From CALVUJ01 sp045119835 (GTDB taxonomy: Bacteria > Bacillota_I > Bacilli_A > RFN20 > DUOF01): a DNA stretch of 16,054 nucleotides. Positions 1-7,064 of this stretch are shown here, piece after piece. The stretch lies in NCBI GenBank assembly GCA_045119835.1, contig JBGVED010000019.1, positions 1-16,054 of the forward strand, given 5' to 3'. Under the pieces are notes generated by a model. The model did no database searches, was not told where the DNA came from, and saw only the letters and a list, made by a program, of their open reading frames with translations. The position numbers were made by a program, and so were the translations under genes. The first letter of the stretch is position 1. Each line of letters starts with the position of its first letter.

Positions 1-561
1 TACATTTAAAAGATCCGCTTCTGAAGCATACGTATAATATATTTGGTCTTTACTTAACTCTGGTACTATTAAATTATGCTTAATAGAACTAGTATGGATA
101 TGGTAGTTTACTTTGGCTAATTCTCTTTTTGCACTCCACTCTATACTTTTATACTCCTGTTCTTTTAATCTTTGGAATTCTTTAACTAAATATATTTTAA
201 ATTTAGGACTAATCCACATACCAAACTCAAAAGCTATGTCTTTATGCGCATATGTACCTCCATATCTGCCAGCTTTTGCATAAAGAGAAATAGCATTTGT
301 CCTTTCAACAAACTCTTTTACACTTATTCTAAAATTATTTAATCCTGATTTGCTTTTAATTGTGTCGAATTCGACATAATTAAAATTTTTGTTATATAAA
401 CTTTCCCATATCCCGATATACTCTAGTGTATTTCTATTTCTAAGCCAGTTAACAATAAAATACTGCCCATCTTCTTCCTTTACCATATCTGTTAAGCATA
501 AGTAATACTCCTCTCTTTTTTCAAAACTTATTTCTTTATCCATTACTATAATCTTTTCCAC
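1..561 (-). CDS. KilA-N domain protein, copy 1 (3' end outside window)
   Basis: This is the first 187 codons of a KilA-N domain protein; the remainder lies beyond position 1. KilA-N is a DNA-binding domain named after phage P1 KilA and found in phage, poxvirus and bacterial proteins; the target here is unknown. Seen in the sequence: a CLTD motif near residue 22, NWLRNR near 38, VEFD near 63, GRYGGTYAHKDIAFEF near 98, then the start of the C-terminal region shared with the next two genes. The start chosen is a GTG at 561, five bases after GGAGGGG; the resulting N-terminus (MEKIIV) aligns with the IIVKGIEVS start of the paralogs. An ATG at 543 is the alternative. It is the most divergent copy in the N-terminal half. 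A long palindrome lies inside it at 354-385. The family call is firm; the cellular role is not known. Confidence 0.85.
   Translation of the reverse strand, partial: MEKIIVMDKEISFEKREEYYLCLTDMVKEEDGQYFIVNWLRNRNTLEYIGIWESLYNKNFNYVEFDTIKSKSGLNNFRISVKEFVERTNAISLYAKAGRYGGTYAHKDIAFEFGMWISPKFKIYLVKEFQRLKEQEYKSIEWSAKRELAKVNYHIHTSSIKHNLIVPELSKDQIYYTYASEADLLNV
354..385. repeat. 32-bp palindrome inside KilA-N copy 1
   Basis: This inverted repeat is centred between 369 and 370 (GAA|TTC). Fifteen of 16 base pairs match; the only mismatch is 362/377. The left arm is TTTTAATTGTGTCGAA. On the coding strand it covers the codons around VEFD. Palindromes sit at the same codon position in the two neighbouring paralogs but with different arm sequences, so this is not simply an inherited identical block. 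Its function is unknown; a dimer binding site or an mRNA hairpin are the obvious possibilities. Confidence 0.8.
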
Positions 562-601
562 ATTTACCCCTCCACTAATATCTATAGGGATAACACTATG
601 G

Positions 602-612
602 TTTGTAACAAA
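602..612. promoter_or_regulatory. TTTGTAACAAA repeat upstream of KilA-N copy 1
   Basis: This 11-bp odd-centred inverted repeat (TTTGT/ACAAA) ends 40 bases before the GTG start of copy 1. The same 11 bases occur 42 bases upstream of copies 2 and 3. Conservation in position and symmetry suggests an operator or a promoter element; on the coding strand TTGTTA could serve as a -35 box, but no convincing -10 follows. It may instead be simply part of the duplicated unit. Confidence 0.45.
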
Positions 613-617
613 TAAAT

Positions 618-1436
618 TTAGTTTTTAACTAGGTTAATAGAACTATTTGCTAACAATACTTTCATCTGCGATTTAGCCATTTTATTTAATAACACTATTC
701 GATCTTTACTCTCTATATCTTGTTCTATTAACATTGCATTATAGCTTTCCATGTTTGCTAACACCAGTAGTTGTTCAATACTAGCATAGTCTCTTATATT
801 ACCTTTTAACTCGATATTTGATTTTCTCCACTCGCTAGATGTTATACCAAATAAGGCAACATTAAGAAGGTCTGCCTCTGTTGCATATGTATAATATATT
901 TGTTCTTTGCTTAGTTCTGGCACTATTAAATTATGTTTAATGGAACTTGTATGGATATGGTAGTTTACCTTAGCTAGTTCGCGTTTTGCACTCCACTCTA
1001 TGCTTTTATACTCCTGTTCTTTTAATCTTTGAAATTCTTTTATTAAATATAATTCAAATTCTACAGATATCCAACTAGCAAACTTAAAAGCAATATCTTT
1101 ATGAGCATATGTTCCCCCATATCTTCCACTTTTACAAATTATTCCTATAGCATTTGTCTTTTTAATCCATTCTTGTGGAAAAAGCGTAAAAGAATTTAAT
1201 CCTACTTTACTTTTAAACCCATCGAATTCGATAGGTTTAAAAGCTGGGTTATTTAAAATTTCCCATAAACCTAAATATTCAACTGTCATCCTATTTCTCA
1301 TCCAATTGCCTATAACTATATTTGCATTATTTTGATTTTTCGCTTTTGCTATATCAGTTAAACAAATATAATCCGCTTCATTTATTCTTTTATAACTCAC
1401 TTCTATTCCTTTAACTATGATATTATCGCTATCCAT
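618..1436 (-). CDS. KilA-N domain protein, copy 2
   Basis: This is a complete 272-residue KilA-N domain protein, predicted to be soluble and to bind DNA. Seen: CLTD near residues 25-28, NWMRNR 44-49, EFDGFK 70-75, then GRYGGTYAHKDIAF 104-117 and EFQRLKEQE 134-142, which are hallmarks of the bacterial KilA-N group. The C-terminal region (about 140-272) is rich in charged residues, suggests helices, and differs from copy 3 at only 9 of 133 positions by my count. The region 33-104 is much more divergent. The ATG start at 1436 overlaps an upstream TAA (TAATG) and has only a weak purine stretch before it. It belongs to a tandem array of three with about 875-bp spacing. No phage structural or integrase genes are adjacent. 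Function and target are not known. Confidence 0.88.
   Translation of the reverse strand: MDSDNIIVKGIEVSYKRINEADYICLTDIAKAKNQNNANIVIGNWMRNRMTVEYLGLWEILNNPAFKPIEFDGFKSKVGLNSFTLFPQEWIKKTNAIGIICKSGRYGGTYAHKDIAFKFASWISVEFELYLIKEFQRLKEQEYKSIEWSAKRELAKVNYHIHTSSIKHNLIVPELSKEQIYYTYATEADLLNVALFGITSSEWRKSNIELKGNIRDYASIEQLLVLANMESYNAMLIEQDIESKDRIVLLNKMAKSQMKVLLANSSINLVKN
1210..1243. repeat. 34-bp palindrome inside KilA-N copy 2
   Basis: This inverted repeat is centred between 1226 and 1227 (GAA|TTC). Sixteen of 17 pairs match; the exception, 1220/1233, would be a G-U pair in the mRNA. The left arm is CTTTTAAACCCATCGAA. It spans codons for residues about 65-76, around IEFDGFK. The arms differ from those of the other two copies while remaining self-complementary. 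Confidence 0.82.
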
Positions 1437-1477
1437 TATTGGTTCACTTCAATAATATCAATAGGAATAAAAACATG

Positions 1478-1490
1478 ATTTGTAACAAAT
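1478..1490. promoter_or_regulatory. TTTGTAACAAA repeat upstream of KilA-N copy 2
   Basis: This is the same short inverted repeat as upstream of copies 1 and 3, here extended to 13 bases (ATTTGTAACAAAT). It ends 41-42 bases before the ATG at 1436 and just after the stop codon of copy 3. It is a possible operator or promoter element; a role is inferred only from recurrence and symmetry. Confidence 0.45.
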
Positions 1491-1494
1491 TATT

Positions 1495-2313
1495 TTAATT
1501 TTTTACTAGATTAATAGATCCATTTCCTAAAAGCACTTTCATCTGCGATTTAGCCATATTATTTAATAACACTATTCTATCTTTACTCTCTAGTTTTTGT
1601 TCTATTAACATCGCATTATAGCTTTCCATGTTGGCTAGCACCAGTAGTTGTTCAATACTAGCATAGTCTCTCATATTGCCTTTTAATTCAATGTTTTGTT
1701 TCCTCCATTCTGACGCGGTTATACCAAATAAGGCTACATTTAAAAGATCCGCTTCTGAAGCATACGTATAATATATTTGTTCTTTGCTTAGTTCTGGAAC
1801 AATCAGGTTATGCTTAATGGAACTAGTATGGATATGGTAGTTTACTTTGGCTAATTCTCTTTTTGCACTCCATTCTATACTTTTATATTCCTGTTCTTTT
1901 AATCTTTGAAATTCTGTAATTAAATATAATTTAAATTCTGGGCTTAGCCAACTAGCAAATTCAAAGGCTATATCTTTGTGAGCATATGTTCCTCCATTTT
2001 TACCATTTTTTACAACTATTCCTACACCATTTAATTTTTCACACCATTGATTTGGAGTTATCATAAAAGAATTGGTCCCAGCATTTTTTGTTACCGTATC
2101 GAATTCGATACGGTTAAAATTTGAATTGTTTATAATTTTTCGCAAAGACAAAAACATTAATGTCTCTTTACTTCCCATCCAATTATATATAATAAATCGT
2201 GGTTCAATAGGATTTTTAAATTTTGCCATATCTGTTAAACAAATATAATCGTCTTCATTTATTATCTTATAACTTACTTCTATTCCTTTCACTATAATAT
2301 TATTGTTATCCAT
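1495..2313 (-). CDS. KilA-N domain protein, copy 3 (first of the array)
   Basis: This complete 272-residue KilA-N protein is the first of the three to be transcribed. It has the same layout as copy 2: conserved residues 1-32 (IIVKGIEVSYK, CLTDMAK), a divergent stretch at 33-104 with NWMGSK and RIEFDT, NGGTYAHKDIAFEFASW at about 106-122, and a nearly identical C-terminal half. The GRYGG of the other copies is GKNGG here. The start at 2313 is preceded by GAGGCGGATAAATA, giving a GAGG Shine-Dalgarno and a TAATG stop/start overlap. A terminator-like hairpin separates it from the membrane-protein gene upstream, so the array probably has its own promoter. Function is unknown beyond likely DNA binding. 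Confidence 0.88.
   Translation of the reverse strand: MDNNNIIVKGIEVSYKIINEDDYICLTDMAKFKNPIEPRFIIYNWMGSKETLMFLSLRKIINNSNFNRIEFDTVTKNAGTNSFMITPNQWCEKLNGVGIVVKNGKNGGTYAHKDIAFEFASWLSPEFKLYLITEFQRLKEQEYKSIEWSAKRELAKVNYHIHTSSIKHNLIVPELSKEQIYYTYASEADLLNVALFGITASEWRKQNIELKGNMRDYASIEQLLVLANMESYNAMLIEQKLESKDRIVLLNNMAKSQMKVLLGNGSINLVKN
2088..2119. repeat. Palindrome inside KilA-N copy 3 (22-bp perfect core)
   Basis: The inverted repeat is centred between 2103 and 2104. The core 2093-2114 is a perfect 22-bp palindrome with left arm ACCGTATCGAA. It extends to 2088-2119 with two mismatched pairs (2092/2115 and 2090/2117). It covers the codons for FNRIEFDTVT. It occupies the same codon position as the palindromes at 1210-1243 and 354-385. 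Confidence 0.85.
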
Positions 2314-2355
2314 TATTTATCCGCCTCAATAATATCAATAGAATGAATACGTAGT

Positions 2356-2366
2356 TTTGTAACAAA
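2356..2366. promoter_or_regulatory. TTTGTAACAAA repeat upstream of KilA-N copy 3
   Basis: This is the third instance of the TTTGT/ACAAA inverted repeat, ending 42 bases before the start at 2313 and directly after the U-tract of the terminator-like hairpin at 2370-2385. This position at the head of the array fits an operator or promoter for the whole set. The evidence is recurrence only. Confidence 0.45.
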
Positions 2367-2385
2367 GAAAGTCCTTTATAGGACT
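2364..2385 (-). terminator. Probable intrinsic terminator after the two-helix membrane protein
   Basis: On the minus strand AGTCCT-ATAA-AGGACT forms a 6-bp stem (2370-2385) followed by TTTCTTT. It lies about 30 bases after the stop of the gene at 2414 and before the KilA-N array. The stem is short, so efficiency may be modest. Confidence 0.5.
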
Positions 2386-2413
2386 CTTATATTTAATATT
2401 TATTTATATTTTA

Positions 2414-3337
2414 TTATTTATTTAAAATATATGAATATTTGTTATTACCTGCTTTTATAATAAATGAACATTTATTTTCTTCTTTATTATATATAATTGG
2501 TAAACCTACCATACTTTGTACTTTAGCTAGTTCACTAAATTTATTAACATTAATAGCATCTTTTAAATCTTCTTCATTTAATGTTCCTTCTACTAAAATA
2601 TCTTTGTTAAATTTGAATATTTTGATCTTTTCTTGTTCAAATACACTTAATGTTTCAAATTTACGAATTAACATATATAGACAGAAACATATAGCAGTCA
2701 TTACTACAGATCCCACCATAATAAGAATACTTAATATATTAGATTCTTTAACAACATTATTTATTTTTTTATCTTCTACTATAGATAAATTCTCATCTAA
2801 TAAAGATATATTAATTACTTCTTTTTCTTCGCCAGATACTAACGATAACTCAACAATACCAGAACCTACTTTTCCTTCTAGTTTTTGTGAGGCAATATAA
2901 TCATTAATTTCATTTATTTTATCCTTATAATTTATTTCATAAGTAACATTAGTAATATTAGAGATAATCTTTTCATTGTTTTTTACTGTTTGTCTAGGCG
3001 CTAATACTCCTAAAGCTTCGTTAGATACAGTAGAGTTAATATACGTAGTCATATAAGCACTTATTTTATACTCTTTATCTTTAATATCTTTGTCTGTATT
3101 ATAGTATTCAATATTTACTGTTATCTTATCTATTTGACTAGCTTTGATAACACCACTATCTTCATTACTATAAATAGTACCATCTAACATCTTTATTCCA
3201 TATGTTACATTAGTTTCTTCTGAATACTCTACATTATTTTTATTTTTAACAAACAATACTGCTCCCACTATTAATGTTAATATAAAAAATATTTTTGTTC
3301 CTAGAACTCCTATTTTAACGATTTTCATTTTACTCAT
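2414..3337 (-). CDS. Two-helix membrane protein with extracytoplasmic domain (DUF5305-like architecture)
   Basis: This 307-residue protein has no function I can name. Seen: a hydrophobic helix at residues 13-30, a polar, probably extracytoplasmic domain of about 170 residues with NXT-type sequences and a beta-rich look, a second helix at 201-224, and a cytoplasmic tail of about 80 residues ending in FSELAKVQSMVGLPIIYN. The order TM-external domain-TM-tail with a closing segment of that kind recalls the DUF5305 family, which is my best but unverified guess. Polysaccharide co-polymerases share the two-helix topology, but no proline-rich segment precedes the second helix. The start chosen is ATG 3337, six bases after AGAGAGGTG; a longer reading from GTG 3346 lies inside the Shine-Dalgarno. 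It has its own promoter-like sequence and a terminator, so it is probably monocistronic. Confidence 0.75.
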   Translation of the reverse strand: MSKMKIVKIGVLGTKIFFILTLIVGAVLFVKNKNNVEYSEETNVTYGIKMLDGTIYSNEDSGVIKASQIDKITVNIEYYNTDKDIKDKEYKISAYMTTYINSTVSNEALGVLAPRQTVKNNEKIISNITNVTYEINYKDKINEINDYIASQKLEGKVGSGIVELSLVSGEEKEVINISLLDENLSIVEDKKINNVVKESNILSILIMVGSVVMTAICFCLYMLIRKFETLSVFEQEKIKIFKFNKDILVEGTLNEEDLKDAINVNKFSELAKVQSMVGLPIIYNKEENKCSFIIKAGNNKYSYILNK

Positions 3338-3372
3338 AAAATACACCTCTCTTTAATGATACATAAAAATAA

Positions 3373-3401
3373 ATTATAAGTTAAGTTATTTAACATTTAA
3401 A
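3373..3401 (-). promoter_or_regulatory. Putative promoter of the two-helix membrane protein
   Basis: On the minus strand TTTAAA (3396-3401) and a perfect TATAAT (3373-3378) are separated by 17 bases. The -10 ends about 35 bases before the start at 3337. The -35 is weak and the area is AT-rich, so chance matches are possible. Confidence 0.45.
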
Positions 3402-3414
3402 ACTTTTTTATTAT

Positions 3415-3434
3415 AAAAATTTTATCATTGATAA
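3415..3434 (-). terminator. Weak terminator candidate after the flippase gene
   Basis: On the minus strand TTATC-AAT-GATAA (3422-3434) forms a 5-bp AT-rich stem followed by AAATTTTT. It lies where the polysaccharide operon should end, but it lacks a GC-rich stem, so it may not be functional. Confidence 0.25.
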
Positions 3435-3458
3435 TAAATATACATAATCAAAATTATT

Positions 3459-4991
3459 TTACGATTTATTTTTTAAATTTTTAAACGCAGTAAGTGTGTA
3501 TCCACATTGCCTTAATACGAAAAGTTTGAAAGTCTTATCAAAAGTAATAATCATAATAAATGATATTGCCCCTAAAATAACAGCAATGATTCCATTAATG
3601 AATAATTCTATATAGATTTTCGTAGCATTGATCATTAGCATATCTAAAATAAATAAGCACATAACAAATGCCATAATTGTTACATAATTAATCAAATAAT
3701 ATTTTTTAGGACTTTTATTAAATGCATTTTTGTAAAGAACATATGGTTCTATCAAATTGCATATAAGAAGATTAGTAATAATTGTGGCAAGTATTACACC
3801 AAAAACCCCAATTTTTCCCACTAGCATAAAAGATAAAATTAGATTTACTATCCCCTCTAACAAAGGTTTCCACCTATCATGATAAAAACATCCAGTCGCA
3901 TCCCTAAATAAAATGACACTATGTCTTAAAAATTTTATGAAATAATTTATTGTAATTATCATTACAATATTTTTACTTAAACTTAAATTTTCTCCAAAAA
4001 CAATTGAAATAAGATTATCTATTACAGAATAATATCCAAGAAAAAAAACAAATGCCAAAATGCAATTAATTTCATAAAATATTTTAAAATATTTTTTCTG
4101 TTCTTCGACATTTTTTTTGGCACACAAATGGCCAACAACCGAACCCAATGATAAAAAGATCAAATCAAGAATTCCTGTCATTGCTGTTATTATTGTTATA
4201 TAATTAGTATACTTTCCTAATATAACAACACCAATATATGTTGATATAATGATATTATCAATTGTATTAACTAATGTATATCCTATTTTATGCATAAACA
4301 GCGCTTTTATCTTTTCCTTAACTTCTTTGCTACTTTCTTCATCTAATTTTTCTTTTTTACATATAATGTCACAGTAATGTTTTTTCGCATATTTTTTAGA
4401 TAATATCCACTGTATTATTACGCTTATTAGTTTGCTAATCAAGAAAAGTTCAAATGAAGAAAACACCCACAAGACCACTATCTGAACTAAGTACATTGCT
4501 ATATTTCCTACCATATGAATTAATGTTGTAACGTAATTGTTTTTGTAAGCATTTATTAATGATGTTTTTGAACTATAGCAATAACTAATAACCGTTGACA
4601 ATAAAACAAATAAAAAAGCTAAATAAATATTTGTATCTAACGTATACTCCTTTGCGAAATTTGGCAAAAAAGGCATTATTGCTATTCCTGCCCCCAAAAT
4701 TATCATACCAATAACTCTATATAATTTTTCAAACAAGCAATATAAAGCAATAATTTTTTTATTATCATTTTCAACTATCGGCTTATACATGCAGAATGTT
4801 ATTGCTGATCCTATCCCCAACTCAGCAACGCTTAAAACCCCAATTATAGAATTATATAATGAGTTTAGTCCATTAGCTTCATTTCCTATGTATTTAATTA
4901 AAAGCCTTATTGATATTAGATTTAATATTATCAGCACTATCTTTGATACTATGGAAGCACTTATATTTAAAATCGATTTTTTCCTATCCAT
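3459..4991 (-). CDS. wzx: Wzx-type polysaccharide repeat-unit flippase
   Basis: This 510-residue polytopic membrane protein belongs to the MATE/Wzx (polysaccharide biosynthesis/export) superfamily. It is expected to move undecaprenyl-diphosphate-linked repeat units across the cytoplasmic membrane. Seen: about 12-14 hydrophobic segments, and the N-terminal segment IGNEANGLNSLYNSIIGVLS followed by AELGIGSAI, which is characteristic of Gram-positive capsule flippases. The length is normal for the family. It is the last gene of the operon; its ATG overlaps the end of the preceding glycosyltransferase by 8 bases, with AAAGGA upstream. Substrate specificity cannot be read from sequence. Confidence 0.93.
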   Translation of the reverse strand: MDRKKSILNISASIVSKIVLIILNLISIRLLIKYIGNEANGLNSLYNSIIGVLSVAELGIGSAITFCMYKPIVENDNKKIIALYCLFEKLYRVIGMIILGAGIAIMPFLPNFAKEYTLDTNIYLAFLFVLLSTVISYCYSSKTSLINAYKNNYVTTLIHMVGNIAMYLVQIVVLWVFSSFELFLISKLISVIIQWILSKKYAKKHYCDIICKKEKLDEESSKEVKEKIKALFMHKIGYTLVNTIDNIIISTYIGVVILGKYTNYITIITAMTGILDLIFLSLGSVVGHLCAKKNVEEQKKYFKIFYEINCILAFVFFLGYYSVIDNLISIVFGENLSLSKNIVMIITINYFIKFLRHSVILFRDATGCFYHDRWKPLLEGIVNLILSFMLVGKIGVFGVILATIITNLLICNLIEPYVLYKNAFNKSPKKYYLINYVTIMAFVMCLFILDMLMINATKIYIELFINGIIAVILGAISFIMIITFDKTFKLFVLRQCGYTLTAFKNLKNKS

Positions 4992-5940
4992 TTTTCTTTT
5001 TTCCTTTTTTCAACAAATATATTTTGTATCCAAATCTAAATAAAATTAAAATAGGCAAATACTTCAATTTCAAAATAAAATCAGATTTTTTGTATTCTTC
5101 TTTAAATTCATTCTTTTTTTGAAGCAAAAAGTAAATTTTTAATTTTTTTTCATTGTATTTTTTTCTTATTATATTATGATACTTTTTCTTTTCTTTTTGA
5201 GACATATCTATCTTGTCTATACAATTTTCTAAAATCTCTTTATGTAAATCTATTCTTTTATTCATTTTTTGTAAAGTAACTGAATGACTATGACTATTTT
5301 CTCGGAAATTATATACATATGTAACTTTATCCATGTATACCACGTTACAGTAATATGCCATAGGCAATAACATTTGCCAGTTTTGACCTCCATGAGAAAC
5401 AAAAATTTCATTTCCTTTGTTCGCTTTTCTAAAAGAAGACAATTTAATCATAGTTAACGGAGCAAATATAACATCTTTTTCAACAACTAAGTCTCTAAAG
5501 TAATTCCTTTTATTTATTTGTTTATTTTTTATTTGCAAATATCCTTTTGGTTCTCTAGTTTCAAAATCTAAAATTTTAGCCTTTCCAATAACAGCATCTA
5601 TGTTTGAATCACTTTGAAATTTTTCCAAGTATAATTCCATAGAATTTGGCATTAACTCATCATCCATATCTGGCCAAAAAAGATATTCTCCTTTAGCATA
5701 TTTAATTGCGTAATTTAAGCAACTAGCTGCTCCACCATTCTCCTTGTTTATAAATTGAAATTCATTGAATTTATCCTTTAACTTTTTTTCATATGATAAA
5801 ATTATATCTTTCGTTCTATCGGTAGATCCATCATTTACAATTATAAGTTGTATATCAGAATAACTCAAATTTAATAATGATTCTAAATACCTCTCAACAT
5901 ATGTCTCACCATTGTATACAGGGGAAATTATACTAATCAT
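4984..5940 (-). CDS. Family 2 glycosyltransferase
   Basis: This GT-A fold transferase of 318 residues would add one sugar of the repeat unit at the cytoplasmic membrane face. Seen: SPVYNGETYVERYLESLL at residues 6-23, VNDGSTD 35-41 (nucleotide binding), NGGAASCLNYA 68-78, and a DMDD at 91-94 serving as the DXD metal site. Around 183-192 the segment HGGQNWQMLL appears where many GT2 enzymes have an ED catalytic pair; this is a variant group. The C-terminal 70 residues are very lysine-rich with one hydrophobic stretch, compatible with membrane association. The start chosen is ATG 5940, just after AAAGGAGGG; a longer frame starting at 5961 would include the Shine-Dalgarno. It overlaps the upstream stop as ATGA, so the two genes are probably translationally coupled. 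Donor and acceptor are unknown. Confidence 0.9.
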   Translation of the reverse strand: MISIISPVYNGETYVERYLESLLNLSYSDIQLIIVNDGSTDRTKDIILSYEKKLKDKFNEFQFINKENGGAASCLNYAIKYAKGEYLFWPDMDDELMPNSMELYLEKFQSDSNIDAVIGKAKILDFETREPKGYLQIKNKQINKRNYFRDLVVEKDVIFAPLTMIKLSSFRKANKGNEIFVSHGGQNWQMLLPMAYYCNVVYMDKVTYVYNFRENSHSHSVTLQKMNKRIDLHKEILENCIDKIDMSQKEKKKYHNIIRKKYNEKKLKIYFLLQKKNEFKEEYKKSDFILKLKYLPILILFRFGYKIYLLKKGKKKNG

Positions 5941-7043
5941 ATCGAACCCTCCTTTTTGCAATTACTAAATATTTCCTTCAAAAATTCCTCATATTTCTTT
6001 TGTTCAAAAATCAACTTTTCTTTATTGTAATTTGTATTCAATATAGCATCAATAGAATCTCCTACATTCAAATAAATAGAATTGTCGAGACATAACTTGT
6101 TCATTAAGTTTGTAAGTCTACTATTCATGTAACCACATCCATCTTGCCTATAGAATATTCTAAATGGTTTATTATAAATATAAGAAAACACACTACCATG
6201 AAATGAATCAGTTAATACTATTTGACTGTTTTTTATTAAATAAACAAACTCAGATGGTCCACACGAATAATACTTTGATTTTTTATCTAAAATATTGATG
6301 ACTTCTAAATTATATTTTGATTTTATATTTTCTACGATTTGCTTGTATGAATCAGTTAAATCTCCTAAAAAATATAACAACAAATATTTCTTATTTTCAT
6401 CATGAAATTTTGGCTTTTTAGAAATTTTATCCCATTCTTCACTAGATAGCATTAAAGTAGGATCTATTAAAGAGACTACCCTTTTTCCAGTTATTTTTCT
6501 TAATAATTCTGCGCCTTGTTCTTCTCTACAGGATAAATTATCAAAGTCTTTTAATAATTCTTTAAACATATTTTCTTGTTCTAGCGTCAGTTCGTCTACA
6601 GATATACTAGGAGCAAAAGCAATTTTTTTATTTTTTTCCGCAAACCCCAACATGTTTACATAAAGATTTGGATATAATCTAGGATTCCACACTTGATCGG
6701 ATCCTGCGACAAAACAATCAAAATCAGCATTCAATTTTTTGTAATCAATATTTTTACAAATCATTTTTTTGTATGTAAATATATTATTATTAAACTTCAT
6801 AAAATTTATTTGTCTATTAAATACATATTCTTTCTTTAAGATTTGATTAACTAGCAAAAGCGCTGTCTTTATTATCTTTCTTGATTCGATATTTAAACGG
6901 CTTCTATATTCACATTTGTCGCGTTTTATTATGTTCTTTGCGCATCCGTACTTATTTAATATTTTGATTGTCGCATAATTTTGTAGTTTATTACCATAAT
7001 TGTTATCACCGTTAATGGTTATTATACCTATATTTCTTCCCAT
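5937..7043 (-). CDS. Polysaccharide pyruvyl transferase family protein
   Basis: This 368-residue member of the polysaccharide pyruvyl transferase family (PF04230) transfers pyruvate from phosphoenolpyruvate to a sugar to form an acidic ketal. Seen: the N-terminal NYGNKLQNYA at 15-24, the signature GSDQVWNP at 114-121, a DPTLML at 194-199, and TDSFHGSVF at 278-286, all typical. Length fits the family. The start is ATG 7043 after GATAGGAG; an upstream TTG at 7064 has no ribosome binding site. Its stop overlaps the next start (ATGA). Within a Wzx/Wzy cluster it most likely pyruvylates the repeat unit and makes the polymer anionic. Some family members have other substrates, so the exact reaction is inferred. 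Confidence 0.9.
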   Translation of the reverse strand: MGRNIGIITINGDNNYGNKLQNYATIKILNKYGCAKNIIKRDKCEYRSRLNIESRKIIKTALLLVNQILKKEYVFNRQINFMKFNNNIFTYKKMICKNIDYKKLNADFDCFVAGSDQVWNPRLYPNLYVNMLGFAEKNKKIAFAPSISVDELTLEQENMFKELLKDFDNLSCREEQGAELLRKITGKRVVSLIDPTLMLSSEEWDKISKKPKFHDENKKYLLLYFLGDLTDSYKQIVENIKSKYNLEVINILDKKSKYYSCGPSEFVYLIKNSQIVLTDSFHGSVFSYIYNKPFRIFYRQDGCGYMNSRLTNLMNKLCLDNSIYLNVGDSIDAILNTNYNKEKLIFEQKKYEEFLKEIFSNCKKEGSI

Positions 7044-7064
7044 ACTTATTCTCCTATCTGTCAA

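Larger units (their letters stand above)
1..2366 (-). repeat. Tandem array of three KilA-N units
   Basis: Start codons at 2313, 1436 and 561 are 877 and 875 bases apart. The repeated unit includes both the coding sequence and a roughly 55-base leader that begins with the TTTGTTACAAA palindrome and continues into a block reading CTAT(T/A)GATATTA(T/G)TG before the start. Similarity is very high in the C-terminal coding half and low over residues 33-104. Copy 1 and copy 3 share an uninterrupted 45-base match (1-45 with 1735-1779) where copy 2 differs at several sites, while copies 1 and 2 agree where copy 3 differs nearby. This indicates segmental duplication followed by gene conversion or recombination. 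Confidence 0.8.

Noticed and set aside
354..2119. Interpretation of the internal palindromes as Rickettsia-type palindromic element insertions.
   Set aside because: Those elements are much longer and add sequence to the host protein; here all copies have the palindrome at the same codons without a length increase.
2314..2366. An upstream reading frame through each KilA-N leader (FVTN...IDI) that ends in TAATG or runs in frame into copy 1.
   Set aside because: The frame has no start codon in copies 2 and 3, is short, and its amino-acid conservation can be explained by conservation of the palindrome and the ribosome-binding region in duplicated DNA.
1..2366. KilA-N genes as a prophage fragment.
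   Set aside because: KilA-N domains are common in phages, but no integrase, structural, lysis or replication genes are visible, and the copies are tandem duplicates.
602..2366. The spaced TTTGTAACAAA repeats as a CRISPR-like array.
   Set aside because: The repeats are 11 bases and about 877 bases apart with genes in between.
2414..3337. Assignment as a Wzd/Wzz chain-length regulator.
   Set aside because: The two-helix topology fits, but no proline-rich motif precedes the second helix, and the gene is transcribed separately from the polysaccharide operon.
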